A stretch of DNA of 24,539 nucleotides, taken from contig NW_014040397.1 in NCBI RefSeq assembly GCF_001186125.1, positions 1,925 through 26,463 of the forward strand, written 5' to 3'. Made by a program: the position numbers and the translations under genes. The stretch's first letter is position 1. Every line of letters starts with the position of its first letter. This DNA is from Sphaeroforma arctica JP610. Its lineage: Eukaryota > Opisthokonta > Ichthyosporea > Ichthyophonida. Positions 1 to 11,765 of this stretch are shown one piece after another. The notes below the pieces were generated by a model that saw nothing but the letters and a program-made list of their open reading frames with translations, ran no database searches and had not been told where the DNA came from.

Positions 1-29
1 TTACTTACTTATTTTATATACTATATATA

Positions 30-102
<73 letters not shown>

Positions 103-439
103 TGTGTGTATGTGTGTGTGTTTATTTGTGCACGTATAGGTTTAGGTATAGGTGTATTTCTATATGTATATATATATTGTGTATGTGTGGCTTCTTGTAA
201 AGTCGGTGAGTGTACTGGGGTGTTTGATCTGCTATCTATCCTATGCGATGCATATAGTATCAGCTATGTTCACAGCATATCTGCTTTCGACTCCTTTACA
301 TTCCTACCACACATCCATTATTTTGCGGCAACATGCGTTTGCATATCAGTCAAGGCTTATTTCCCCCTCTCCCCATATATGTTTCTGGTGTATTTCCCAA
401 TACCATCGAACCAACAGCGCAACCCAAAAACAACCTGAA
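1..439. other. 5' flank of SEC24 with a TA microsatellite
   Basis: This stretch precedes the chosen SEC24 start codon. It holds a long TA dinucleotide run (about 28-98), then TG-rich and TA-rich sequence to about 180, then ordinary mixed sequence with short pyrimidine patches. I see no clear TATA box or initiator that I could separate from the TA run. The frame of the SEC24 start stays open upstream to about 152, but the encoded residues there are microsatellite translation (Tyr/Ile/Val), so I do not count them as coding. Confidence 0.5.
28..98. repeat. TA dinucleotide microsatellite
   Basis: About 35 near-perfect TA units. It is directly visible and lies roughly 340 nt upstream of the SEC24 start codon. 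Confidence 0.95.
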
Positions 440-1131
440 ATGGATCAGCTGACGAGCATGATTCACAATGCCAGTCTGAGTAGAGACGAGCTGACCAAGA
501 CTGTTCGAGCTCTGCCTGTGTCGCCGTCCAATTCAGCCTCCTATTTCCGTCCCAATGTGGGATCGCTGGGTGAGTAAGTGTTTCTGCTGAACGCTTTTGA
601 GATGTTTTGTATAGTGATAGAGACTATCTCAACCGGCGTAATGGACGTGTGTGTACTCTCTGAGTGTTGATGGGAGAGTCAGTGGTTCTGTGATGACAAT
701 ATATCCTTCTCGACAGTTGTTTGGTGGATGCCGTGCCGCTACGTTTTCTGAACACGTAGTGGGTGTGATACATTGAGATACTATTTATATACTATTTATA
801 TGTTCAGACCAACCACATCGAAACAGTTGCGTTACGTAATGCGTGTATCGAATTGAATCAGATATGCTGGATACTTTTTACGGCAATGTCCGATATAGGC
901 TTATTTGTTTTACGTATTCGGACAATACGTAAGGTTTGTGTATGCCCTGTGAGTTCAATCTTTAATGATCTTGATCTCCGCAGACACGCCACCCGCCGCC
1001 AACCTGCCCATTTCACCGTCGACTTCGTCTCTGTTCGCCAATACACCTGCACCCTTTGTGCAACCCCAGCCCCCACCACTGCAGCCCAGGGTATGTATAG
1101 TATATAGGACTAGATACACACATATATATAA

Positions 1132-1167
<36 letters not shown>

Positions 1168-2434
1168 ATGTGTATGCGTATGTATATATATATATATATA
1201 CGGATCAAATCAAGTCGCCACACGAGAATAGACCCTGGTGAAGCATATTTGTTGGTGCGCTTGTAACTCTACGCGTGTGTTTTATTTTATGTTTGTTTTT
1301 TCTTTGAATTATGAATCAAGGTGATCAAAGTGTTAAATCAAGGTAATTTTCGCAACGCAGGACTCTCTCCCTGGATCTGCTTCTCATGACACGCTTAACC
1401 GTAGAAATAGCAGCGGTATGAACAATACCGGGACGCCTAATGGTCCGGTACAAAACGGTATGCCGAGGGGAAGTCAGGCAGGGAACCCATCGACGTTTGG
1501 TCAACGACAGCACACACCTGTAGCCAATCAGAACTCAGCAACCGGAGGGGGTCTGAACGGGGCCTTTGCAGGCGCTAATACGCCGGTTAATGGGGGCGCA
1601 TACCCCTACCAGAATGCACAGAATCAGCAGTATGGTGTGCAGCAAGCACCTGGTGCGCCATCTCAGCAAGCAGGTACGATTTAGCCGTCTTTGGGGTTTA
1701 TAGATTGGAATTATAATTAGGGACGGTTTTCAGGGACGGTTTCTTTATTCTAAACCATCCATGAGCATGCAAAGTTGTCGGAAGTATGTTTGCCACTCAT
1801 CTATGGGGGTTTTTTTTCTTAACTGTCCGAGTTTTTGCGTGTGTGTTGTAGTCCTTACTGACTGACTTGTGTTTGTATGTATGTATGTATGTATTATAAT
1901 TAAGTAGATCATGCAACCTATTCACACTCGGATCCATTCATCACTGTTTAAAGTTGTGAACAAAAGGGGATAGTCATAGAACCCAATACCTTCCTGCACG
2001 ATCTAATAATCTTTTTATTCGCACGCTTCGTGTGCCGTTGCTAGGTTTCAACCCGTCCATTGCGTCGGCCACACCTCAAGCTCCAGGTTTCCCCAAACCA
2101 CAGAGTCCTGCCCCGGGCCCCGGACAGTATGGGCAAACACCGCAAAGGTATAGTCTGTTCACTCTGTAGTACTAATGCATCAGGACACTGTTGTATTGAT
2201 TATAAGGACCACTTTACCGGTTCATAGCAAGCGTGCTGCTAGGTTTTGAAACAATAGACCTGTCCTTGTTGAAAAGCCAGGTCGCTGTGGAGCGCTAGTG
2301 TAGCTATATAGGCTTTACACCACTGTCGCACTAGTGATGCAAAATCTCACTCTGCATAGGTATGAATATATATTTATATATATATATCTTTATATTTATA
2401 TATCTTTATATTTATATATCTTTATATTTATATT

Positions 2435-2465
<31 letters not shown>

Positions 2466-5400
2466 ATGTATATATGTCTGTGTCTGTGTCTGTGTCTGTA
2501 TCTGTGTGTCTGTGTGTCCGTCCATGTACGTATACATACACGCAAATATGAACATTCACTATACCGGATCTCTGACGACTATATATATTTCGCTTTCTCA
2601 GTACGTACGGTCAGCCGACAGCTCAGCCGCCACAAACACAGTACGGACAACCGTACCCCACACAGCGCACCGCCTCTCCGGGTCCGACACAGGGATACGG
2701 TCAACCGCCAGCATTCCCACAACCCGGCCAAGCACAGGTACGGCTATACTGTGGATAGGCACATGTCGTATATGGTACGGGTGTGGTTGCTCTCTCTGTA
2801 CTTCTATGCAACATCTACAGCCCAGATCGTTGGCCGTGATAGGGCTCTCAAAACGGCTCTTTGCCTTGTGAATAATGCTCACAGGTGATTGGACAATACT
2901 TGTTTAGTTGGTATCGAATGCAATAGTATTGGCGAGGTCCTGGTTGTTGTACTGTTATATCTCGTCCGGAGACACTACAGCCTCTAACCTATTGGGAGGA
3001 CGCAGGACAGACCATTTTTCGTATTATCCTGACTACCGAACAGGCGTGTGCTTTGTACATGTGTATGGCACTCGTAGAGAGTGTCGTCCCCAGTAGTTGT
3101 CCTTTCCAGTTACCGTCTGCAGTTGTGGCAATGCAATTGTTTCAGCCGTACTTCTCCACAGCCACACCCAGAAGTGATTGTTGTGTGTGTTGCGTATGTG
3201 TTGTGTGGCTGTGATAGGTCTGGGTGGAATATGTGGTGTTGTTGATGTGTTTGTAGTGTGTGTTGCGTTTGTGTTGTGTGGCTGTGATAGGTCTGGATGG
3301 TATATGTGGTGTTGTTGATGTGTTTGGTGTGTGTGTTGTGTATGTGTTTGGTGTGTGTGTTGTGTATGTGTTGTGTGGCTGTGTTAGGTCTGTCACCCGC
3401 ATAAGAGGATGGTGGAGGGTCCCTCCCCGGGTTCCGGGGACCCGTCCTGTCCCTTCGGGGTTCCGTAGGGACCCTTATAATCTAATCTAATATATCCTAC
3501 ATCCCTCCTTCGGTACCCCACTCTAGTCTTGAAAAGAGGTGGTATATGTGGTGTTGTTGAGGTGCTTAGTGTGTTGTGTGGCTGTGATAGGTCTGGGTGG
3601 TATATGTAGTGTTGTTGATGTGTTTGTAGTGTGTGTTGCGTATGTGTTGTTCGGCTGTGATAGGTCTGGGTGGTATATGTGGTGTTGTTGATATGTCTGT
3701 TGTGTGTGTTGAGTATGTGCTGTGTGGTTGTGATAGGTCTGGGTGGTATATGTGGTGTTGTTGATGTGTTTGGTGTGTGTGTTGCGTATGTGTTGTGTGG
3801 CTGTGATAGGTCTGGGTGGTATATGTGGTGTTGTTTGTGCTGAGACCTATTTTCTGTAAGCATTGGGCCCCTAGATATTTGCCTTGCGTATTGGTGCTCG
3901 CTCATACTTACCAGTCTGTATCTTGACTCGAATATATGGACCGGATTTACAGTACTTAGCCTATCTAACGTTTGCTACCTATCTATACAGCCGCAAGCCT
4001 TTCCCGGCGCACTCAGAAAAGACTCGCCCTCGCAACAACTGGGCTATGGTATGCAACAATCCAGCCAGCCACAGCAGGGATACGGCATGCAGCAACCGCA
4101 GCAAGGGTGCGTGCGCATTACATTGTTTGTGAGTACGGACGTATTGTTTGTGTTTGTGTATAAGTTTTTATTTATATATTTCTTTTTTGCGTGTGGGGGG
4201 GGGGCAAGGGGGGGTTTAGCTCGTGAAGGAATATGGCCTATGACCGCCAACAACCGCAGTAAAAGGCCTGTGCTGCGCTAAAAGGTACTTGTCTGCATGC
4301 ATGTATTGTTTGTTTGTCTATGTCTATGTCTATATGTCTGGGCGCATATGTGGGTGTTTCGGTTCATTCTCGTAGCAATCGCCGCAGTGGCAAGCTAGGC
4401 AACAACCGCAGCAAATGACGTGTGTGGGGGTTTGGGGCTTATGGGTGGTGCTAGATTCCCATTCTTGTATTTAATTTTTTTTTGTGTTTATGTTTTGCCT
4501 TTCAGATTACTTCGTACAAACACCTCAGCCTTCACTTAATACAGATACGGTGCCCCGCCAGGACAGTCGAATTACGGTCAAAACCAGCCCCAGCCCCAGC
4601 GCATGGGTGCAGGTGCTGAATATGGACAGAATCAGCCCCAAACTCAAGGTTATGGGGCACAACAGCCAGGTATTGCAGGCACAATACTGTCGTCAGCCTA
4701 GTTCATCAGTCATTGGGGGTAGTAGTAGCCTATCCTTATACGCGATAGTCCAGGCGTGCACTCTCTATGACGGCCAAATAAGAGAGTGGTGTGAGCATTA
4801 TAGGAGTTAAACTTTAAGCTTAAGCTCGCCCCAGGAAAGTAGGGGCAGCATAATAGATAGTACGATAGTTCATCCCGTGCATTTGTACTATACTAACCCC
4901 GTTGTCCGTGTGAGATGACTCAGACCACGTGTTTACGGTTGTACACCCTATCGATAGCACACAAATGACTGCACACGTCAACTAAGCGTCTCAACTACAT
5001 CTGTGCTTTGTCCTGCCCTGCGTGTTGTACGTAGGTATGGCTCCGGCCGGGATGCAAGGGGGATATCAATCAACACAGCAACAAACAACATCAGCCGGCA
5101 ATCTATACCAGATGGGTGGCATGGTTCCCGATGTTGACGAGGATGGTCCTACGCCTCAGGTATGGGTGGTGCGGTGTTTGGGGTGCAAGGGATATATCAA
5201 GGTATCTACATGGGTGAATATGAGTGAATCCAGGTATGATCATGTGTTCCTGATGTATATCTATATCTATATCTGTATGTGTATGTGTATATATATGTAT
5301 ATGTAAATGTCGCGATAGGGTCAGTCTACTCCCTCAGGTGTGGGTGGCGCGGTGATGGAGTGCAAGGGATATATCAAGGTATCTACATGGGTGAATATGA

Positions 5401-6413
5401 GTGAATCCAGGTATGAGCATGTGTTCCTGATGTACATGTATATCTATATCTGTATGTGTATGTGTATGTATATGTATATGTCGCGATAGGGATAGTCTAC
5501 TCCCTCAGGTATGGGTGGCGCGGTGATTGGGTGCAAGGGATATATCAAGGTATTCACGTGTGTGAGCATATGAATGGATCCATGTCTGAGCATATGTTCC
5601 CGATCTCGATGAGGACGACCCAATCCTGGTGATGGGAAATGTATTGGTTTTCTCTACATATGCAAATGCGTGCATTCTGTATACAGTATTTGGATAGTCG
5701 CGTGTACGTGAATGAAGATGTGCGGCTGGAGTGATTTGAATGTATACATATGACATGAATATATCTATGTGCATGTATACCTATTTCGTATGAATATATC
5801 TTATGTCCATGTGGACATATGACATATGACATGAATATATCTATGTCCAAATGTATACATGACATATGGGTATGTGTATCTCCGAGTATTTCTGTGCGTT
5901 CAATTAGCTTTTCCGAGTCAGGTAGATATAGAGGTATGTGGGAGACGGGCCACGGTTCTCGTATAGTGCATCGTTATAACGTTTATTCATACCCAAGTCA
6001 ACTCGTTAAACACACTTGGGCAATTGCTTACAGCGTCCTTTGAACCTCCTCCCCCCCAAAAAAACACACACACACCCTATTCTGTTCGCCCTGCAGGAAT
6101 ACAAGCTCATGTACTCTTCTATTGTTTATAATGTACAACGTATTCGACAATACACACAGGTGCCCGAGCAGTACAAGCAGCGCAACTGTAGCCAGAAGTT
6201 CATGCGCTGCACCCTCTCGGCCGTGCCCAATAAGAAGAGTCTGTTGCAGAAGGCTAAGCTACCCTTTGGTATACACATCCATCCGTACACGGAGATGACG
6301 GCTGAGGAAATGCCTGTCGTGCAGGTATAGTGATGAACAGAATGTTTTATGTGTCACGGCTTCGTATGTTGTGGACAATGTATGTATGCATATACATGTT
6401 TATGTGTATATAC

Positions 6414-6469
<56 letters not shown>

Positions 6470-9093
6470 TAATGTATGTATATATATATGTGTGTGTATG
6501 TGTTATGTATATGTATATATACCTTTTTATATTATTCACTTATCTCTTCCTGTGTGATATAATTTTATAATCATACCATTTAAACCTCCCGATCATAACC
6601 ACCGTAAACAAATTAACAACCCTTTTTTTTTGTCCCATTCTTCTTTGGTCCAGTCCAACGTCATTGTCAGGTGCCGTTCGTGCCGCACCTACATCAACCC
6701 GTTTGTGGCCTTTTTGGACCAAGGGCGACGGTGGAGGTGCAATATCTGCATGCGCACAAACGATCTTCCACAGGGTATGCCGGGTGTCCCGTTTACGTAT
6801 ATGTGTCGTTAGGTGTGATTGTGGTTGTGGTTGTGGACTCAGTTTACGTATATGTGTCGTCAGGTGTGGTTGTGGTTGTGGACTCCGTTTACGTGTATGT
6901 GTCGTCAGGTGTGGCTGTGGTTGTGGACTCGGGGTGTTTGCGGGTCCGTATGTTCAATGTGATGTGTGTATCTATACTCGCCGGTGACCGTTAACGAGTC
7001 CGTCTAATGGTGTTTGGTTGAGTCTAGGTGTGAAACTAGTTTTGTGTGTGGTGCGTAGTATCGTCGTATCATATACGTGGAGGTATGTTTGTGAGATCAT
7101 GGTTGTGTACACCGTTACTATACAAATACCAAGCTTTCCCGGACCAGGGATGACGGTAGAAGCCTATTATATGTCTTCCCACCAACCACCCGCCTAAGTA
7201 TATACCCAACATAATTGAATATATATATATATATAGTGCGGTATAATGACCTCTATATAGAACTCAAAATAGTCGAGCGGAGAGTGAGAGAGAGTGAGAG
7301 AGACAAATTGTGCATAAAATATTGTACCTCGATCTTGTAAATATGGGGCTGGCGATGGTTGGGGCAATGTACTGCTAACCTGCATGCCTACTTATTACCC
7401 ACACTCACTCACTCACACATACATACATACATACATACATACATATTAAACACTCGCTCATTAGGTCCCTATATATTCCTTGTCATAAAATCATATTGGC
7501 TATTCTTACACTCTCATGTGACTATCAACCACACTCATTTGTTAGTTTCACTATACACTCCTTATTCGAATGACTATTCTATCACTCGCTTATTAGGTCT
7601 CTATATATTCCTTATCATATTAGCTATTCTTACACTCTCATGTGACTATCAACCACAGATTTCGATTTCGACGCCAAGACTCGCCAACCGATCGACCGCA
7701 TGCAGCGCCCAGAGATGAACCATGCCATTGTGGAGTACATTGCTCCTCAAGAGTATATGGTCCGACCCCCGCAACCAGGTATTGTAGATATATATGTGCT
7801 TCTACGAATCTATAGTTGTATGTATATACGTGTGTGTGTGTGCGTAAGAGTATATATGTATGTATGTGTGTTTGTGCATGTATGTATGTGTGTATGAATG
7901 AATGTATGTATAGATGTATAGATATATGTATATATATATGTGTGTGTGTGTGTATGTATGGATGTATGTATGTATGTATGTATATATATATATATATATA
8001 TAAATCAGACTCAATCCATCCCCTCGTTATCCTAGTTCGTATTGGCACACGTAGATAGCGTGCTACCCGGCTTAACTTGGCACATCGACCAATTGTCAGA
8101 ATGGCGCTTCTTTTTAGTTCAAGCCTCAATGTGACACAAACTGACCTATATCAATTTCTTCTTCATTCTTCTTCTCAGCCATACACATGCTATTGCTAAC
8201 TGTGTCGCAGCATTCCGTACAATCCTCGGATGTTATATATCTTAGACCTATAGCAAGTTTTTCTTCGATGTATATACACAGCTGTACACATGGTACTGCT
8301 AGGTCTGTGGCAAAAGCCCATACAATCCTTCGCAGAAGTTCGTACAATGCTTGATGTTGCTTGTACTTGTCCTGAACCGTTGTATCTATATATTCATATG
8401 TGGTCATATCCCATCTTCCCACACAGCCGTGCACATGGTACTACTAGACGTATCCCAGAAATGCGTACAATCCTATTTGTTGCTTGTACTTGTCCTGAAC
8501 CGTTGTATCTATGCACTCATATGTGATCATATCCACGTTGTATCTATGCACTCATGTGTGATCATATCCACGTTGTATCTATGCACTCATATGTGATCAT
8601 ATCCACGTTTGATCTTTGCACTCATATGTGGTCATATCCCATCTTCCCACACAGCCGTGCACATGGTACTACTAGACGTATCCCAGAAGTCTGTGCAGTC
8701 CGGCCTGGTGCACACGGTGGTCAACTCACTACGCGAGAACTTCCTCAACCTCCCCGGCGACGACCGGCGGATGTTCGGTCTCATCACATACGACAGCACG
8801 CTGCACTTCTACAAGCTCAACCACACCCTCTCTCAGCCACACATGTTTGTGGTGAGTGATGTGGATGAGGTGTTCATGCCATCGCCCACAGACTTGCTAG
8901 TCAATGTCAAGCAGAGTGCGGATATCATCACTAACTTGTTGGAGAGACTGCCGACTATGTTCACTGCCACGACGAATCAGAAGACCTGCCTGGGCCCGGC
9001 GTTGCAGGCTGCACAGAAGCTGGTGTCACCCACAGGTTGGTGTTTTATTTCTCTTGTATATGTATACATTTACGCATATGCGATTTTAAGCAT

Positions 9094-9125
<32 letters not shown>

Positions 9126-11728
9126 GTGTGTGTGATATATCTGTTAGAGTTACTGTCGGCGATGTTCATAGCAACCACCAATCAGAAGACCTGCCTGGGT
9201 CTGCACAGAAGCTGGTGTCACCCACCGGTCAGTTGTATCTCTCCGTGTAGGTAGACTTGTATCCATGTGTGATCACATTGAAGATACTTTTGTGTGATAC
9301 CATTATATATAATGTGTGTGTGATGGCTTTATATATAATGCGTGTGTGATACCATGATATATAATATGTGTGTGATACCATTATATATGTGTCTGTGATA
9401 CCATTACATATAAAGTGTCTGTGATACCATTACATATAAAGTGTCTGTGATACCATCATATATAATGTGTGTGCGATACCATTATATATTATACGTGTGA
9501 TACCATTATATATACTGTGTGTGATACCATTATGTATATTCTCTGTGTGATACCATTGAATAATGTGTGTATGATATTATTATATATATACTGTGTGTGT
9601 TACCGTAATATATATACTGTGTGTGATACCATTATATATATGCTGTGTGTGATACCATTATATATATGCTGTGTGATACCATTATACATAAACTGTGTGT
9701 GATACCATTATATATATACTGTATGTGATACCATTATGTATATTGTGTGTGTGATACCATTATATATACACCTGAGTATGCGACTTGTCTCTCAGAGAGA
9801 AAGCCCGTGACATTGACGGCCACCGCCAACCACCACTCCTGTGTAAACCTCGCATGGCCGCCTGCTTAGAAGCGACTATTAACCATCTCCGTGAGTTGTA
9901 TTCACTCGTGCTGATGGCTGTCTGTAGGCGCCCGTATCCTGCTATGTATATATATCTAGAGTTGACCACACCCACTTGCTATATCTATATATATGTGTTA
10001 TTCAGATGTTGGTCGTCTTCGTCCCTGTCTGTTCCTGTGCTTTGGGTTGGCTTGTATCCAACCTCTGTGCTCTGTAGTCACTTAAGCCCCAAACCCCTAA
10101 TAAAAACCCCCCAAAAAAACTCTAAACCCCAAAAAAAATTATCATCTGTGTGTGTAGGTGGTCGTATCATGGTGTTCCAGTGCGGTTTACCAACCGACGG
10201 CGTGGGCAAATGCGACAGACAAGAGAATGCCTCACTAAGGGGTTCTGCAAAGGTGTGTACTCAGAACACCTTGTGTTTCTACCTGCCATTCGTTTCCGCC
10301 TGGCGGCCGGTGGTATGATCCTCTTCCCTATGTATGTGCGATGTACAGAGGTTTGAGACTTGCTTGCAAATGTAGTGGAGGGTTTTTCACGGGTGTGTTT
10401 TCTGGTGATTGTAAAATTCTTTCTTACTCATGTATGTGCGATGTACAGAGGTTTAAGACTTGCTTTCAAATGTAGTGGAGGGTTTCGTACATGTGTGTTT
10501 TCTGGTGGCGGTATAATCCTCTCCTATATATGTGCAACACTCGATCTTCTGTACTCGCGATGATGTACAGAAGTGTTCGGGTTAAGGGTTTTGTGGTCAG
10601 TATTGGCTAGTGCAACCTGGGCTATAGCCTCTGATGTTCTGGTGTACGTGTTACATTTAACGATCATTGAGCTCTCGAAGCACACACGTGAGTAAAGGCC
10701 CCACTGTGTGTACAAACTCGTGCAAAACCTTTTCGTGTGCACATAAACCCCATTCTTTATATTTAATTTATCTTGTTTTGTCTGGGTCTGGGTCTGGGTC
10801 TGGGTGTACATGTGTGTATGTTTGTCCTTGCCTAAACCTCGTCGTGTACACATGACATCCTCTTTCTTTTCTTTTCTTTTCTTTTCTGCCCCGCTCCATT
10901 GTCTAACTAGTCGAGGTGAATGCCACAGTTGCTATCCCATTCCTTGATTTATTCACAGTTGCGATCCCATTCCTTCGTTTATTCACCGTTCCGTGTGCCG
11001 TTTTTATTTCAGGAATTCCAACAGTTGGAACCATCCAACGACTTCTACAAACGCTTAGCCGTGGAGTGTTCGCGTCAACAGATTGGCGTTGATACGTTTT
11101 TGTGCGGCTCGGGCTATCAGGATGTTTCCACCATTGCCTGTGTTTCCAAATTCAGCAGGTACTTATTCTAGCCGGTTGTGTACACTCGAATGTCAAATGT
11201 TTTCAAGCCAATTGCGTATACTCGAATGTCACATCAAACGTCTCAAATCTCATATCGAATGTCTCAAATCACATGTCGATTGTCTCAAATTTTATATCAA
11301 ATATTTTCAAGCCTGTTGTGTATACTCGAATGCCATATAAAATGTCTCAAATATCTAACCAAATGTCCCCGATGCATAGTGTCAATGTGTGACAGTTTAC
11401 TCAAGCAAATATTAACATCCAGTACTGGACTATCAGCCTATCTGGTGTCCGTGTCCGTGTGCATTTGTGTGCTTGGTGATGTACCTTATATTATTCATAG
11501 CATCAGTTATATGCCGCACTTTTGTATGAACTGCAACGCTCCGCGGATGGTACTACACCCGTACAGACCATACAGGCCGTACACCCACTGCAGACATACG
11601 CTCCCAGCAATTAAGCAAGACACGTACAGCTACCCCTGCACACCACCCATAGATACAGGTGTAGAATTCCATTCAAAGAAATCGATATACGTACCACCAG
11701 AAGTTCCCAACCTCGCACGCAATTCAGC

Positions 11729-11765
<37 letters not shown>

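Larger units (their letters stand above)
440..5159 (+). other. SEC24: SEC24 exons 1-8: disordered Q/P/G-rich N-terminus
   Basis: Residues 1-385 are low in hydrophobics after the first 30 and rich in Gln, Pro, Gly, Asn and Tyr, with recurring YGQ, QQGYG and GYGMQQ motifs. This is typical of the unstructured SEC24 N-terminus, which in known homologues contacts SEC23 or SEC16. Exon 6 to exon 7 is the least obvious junction: exon 6 ends after GG before GTGCGT, and exon 7 starts at 4545 after ACAG, restoring [14 protein letters not shown]. An upstream AG at 4504-4505 would put the exon in a frame with no family character. Exon 8 ends in the acidic [12 protein letters not shown]. Confidence 0.85.
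7659..9035 (+). other. SEC24: SEC24 exons 11-12: start and core of the trunk domain
   Basis: Exon 11 (7659-7778) carries [18 protein letters not shown] and ends in VRPPQP. Exon 12 (8655-9035) is the longest exon: [63 protein letters not shown] and [15 protein letters not shown]. This is the vWA-like trunk that binds SEC23 and cargo. Both junctions are phase 1. The acceptor at 8655 is the last of several near-copies of the same acceptor in intron 11. Confidence 0.95.
10158..11158 (+). other. SEC24: SEC24 exons 13-14: rest of the trunk domain
   Basis: Exon 13 (10158-10252) continues SPTG with [17 protein letters not shown] and ends SLRGSAK. Exon 14 (11013-11158) gives [33 protein letters not shown] and CVSKFS. 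In A/B-class SEC24 the order SSAK-E...DFYKKLALDCSGQQ...VDLFL is the same, which supports these junctions. Exon 14's acceptor has the tract TTTTTATTTCAG. Confidence 0.93.

Noticed and set aside
3142-3905. Minus-strand open frames rich in Thr/His/Pro across the intron 5 repeat
   Set aside because: They are translations of a tandem minisatellite and run through an inserted segment. No start context, family or splice support.
4505-4544. Alternative exon 7 start at 4506 after TTTCAG
   Set aside because: It has a better pyrimidine tract, but every frame from it either stops or loses the Q/G/Y-rich reading. The 4545 start restores frame and composition with exon 6.
7638-8129. 163-codon minus-strand open frame
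   Set aside because: It is antisense to SEC24 exon 11 and to a TA/TG/TGTA microsatellite, which explains the Tyr/Ile/His-rich translation.
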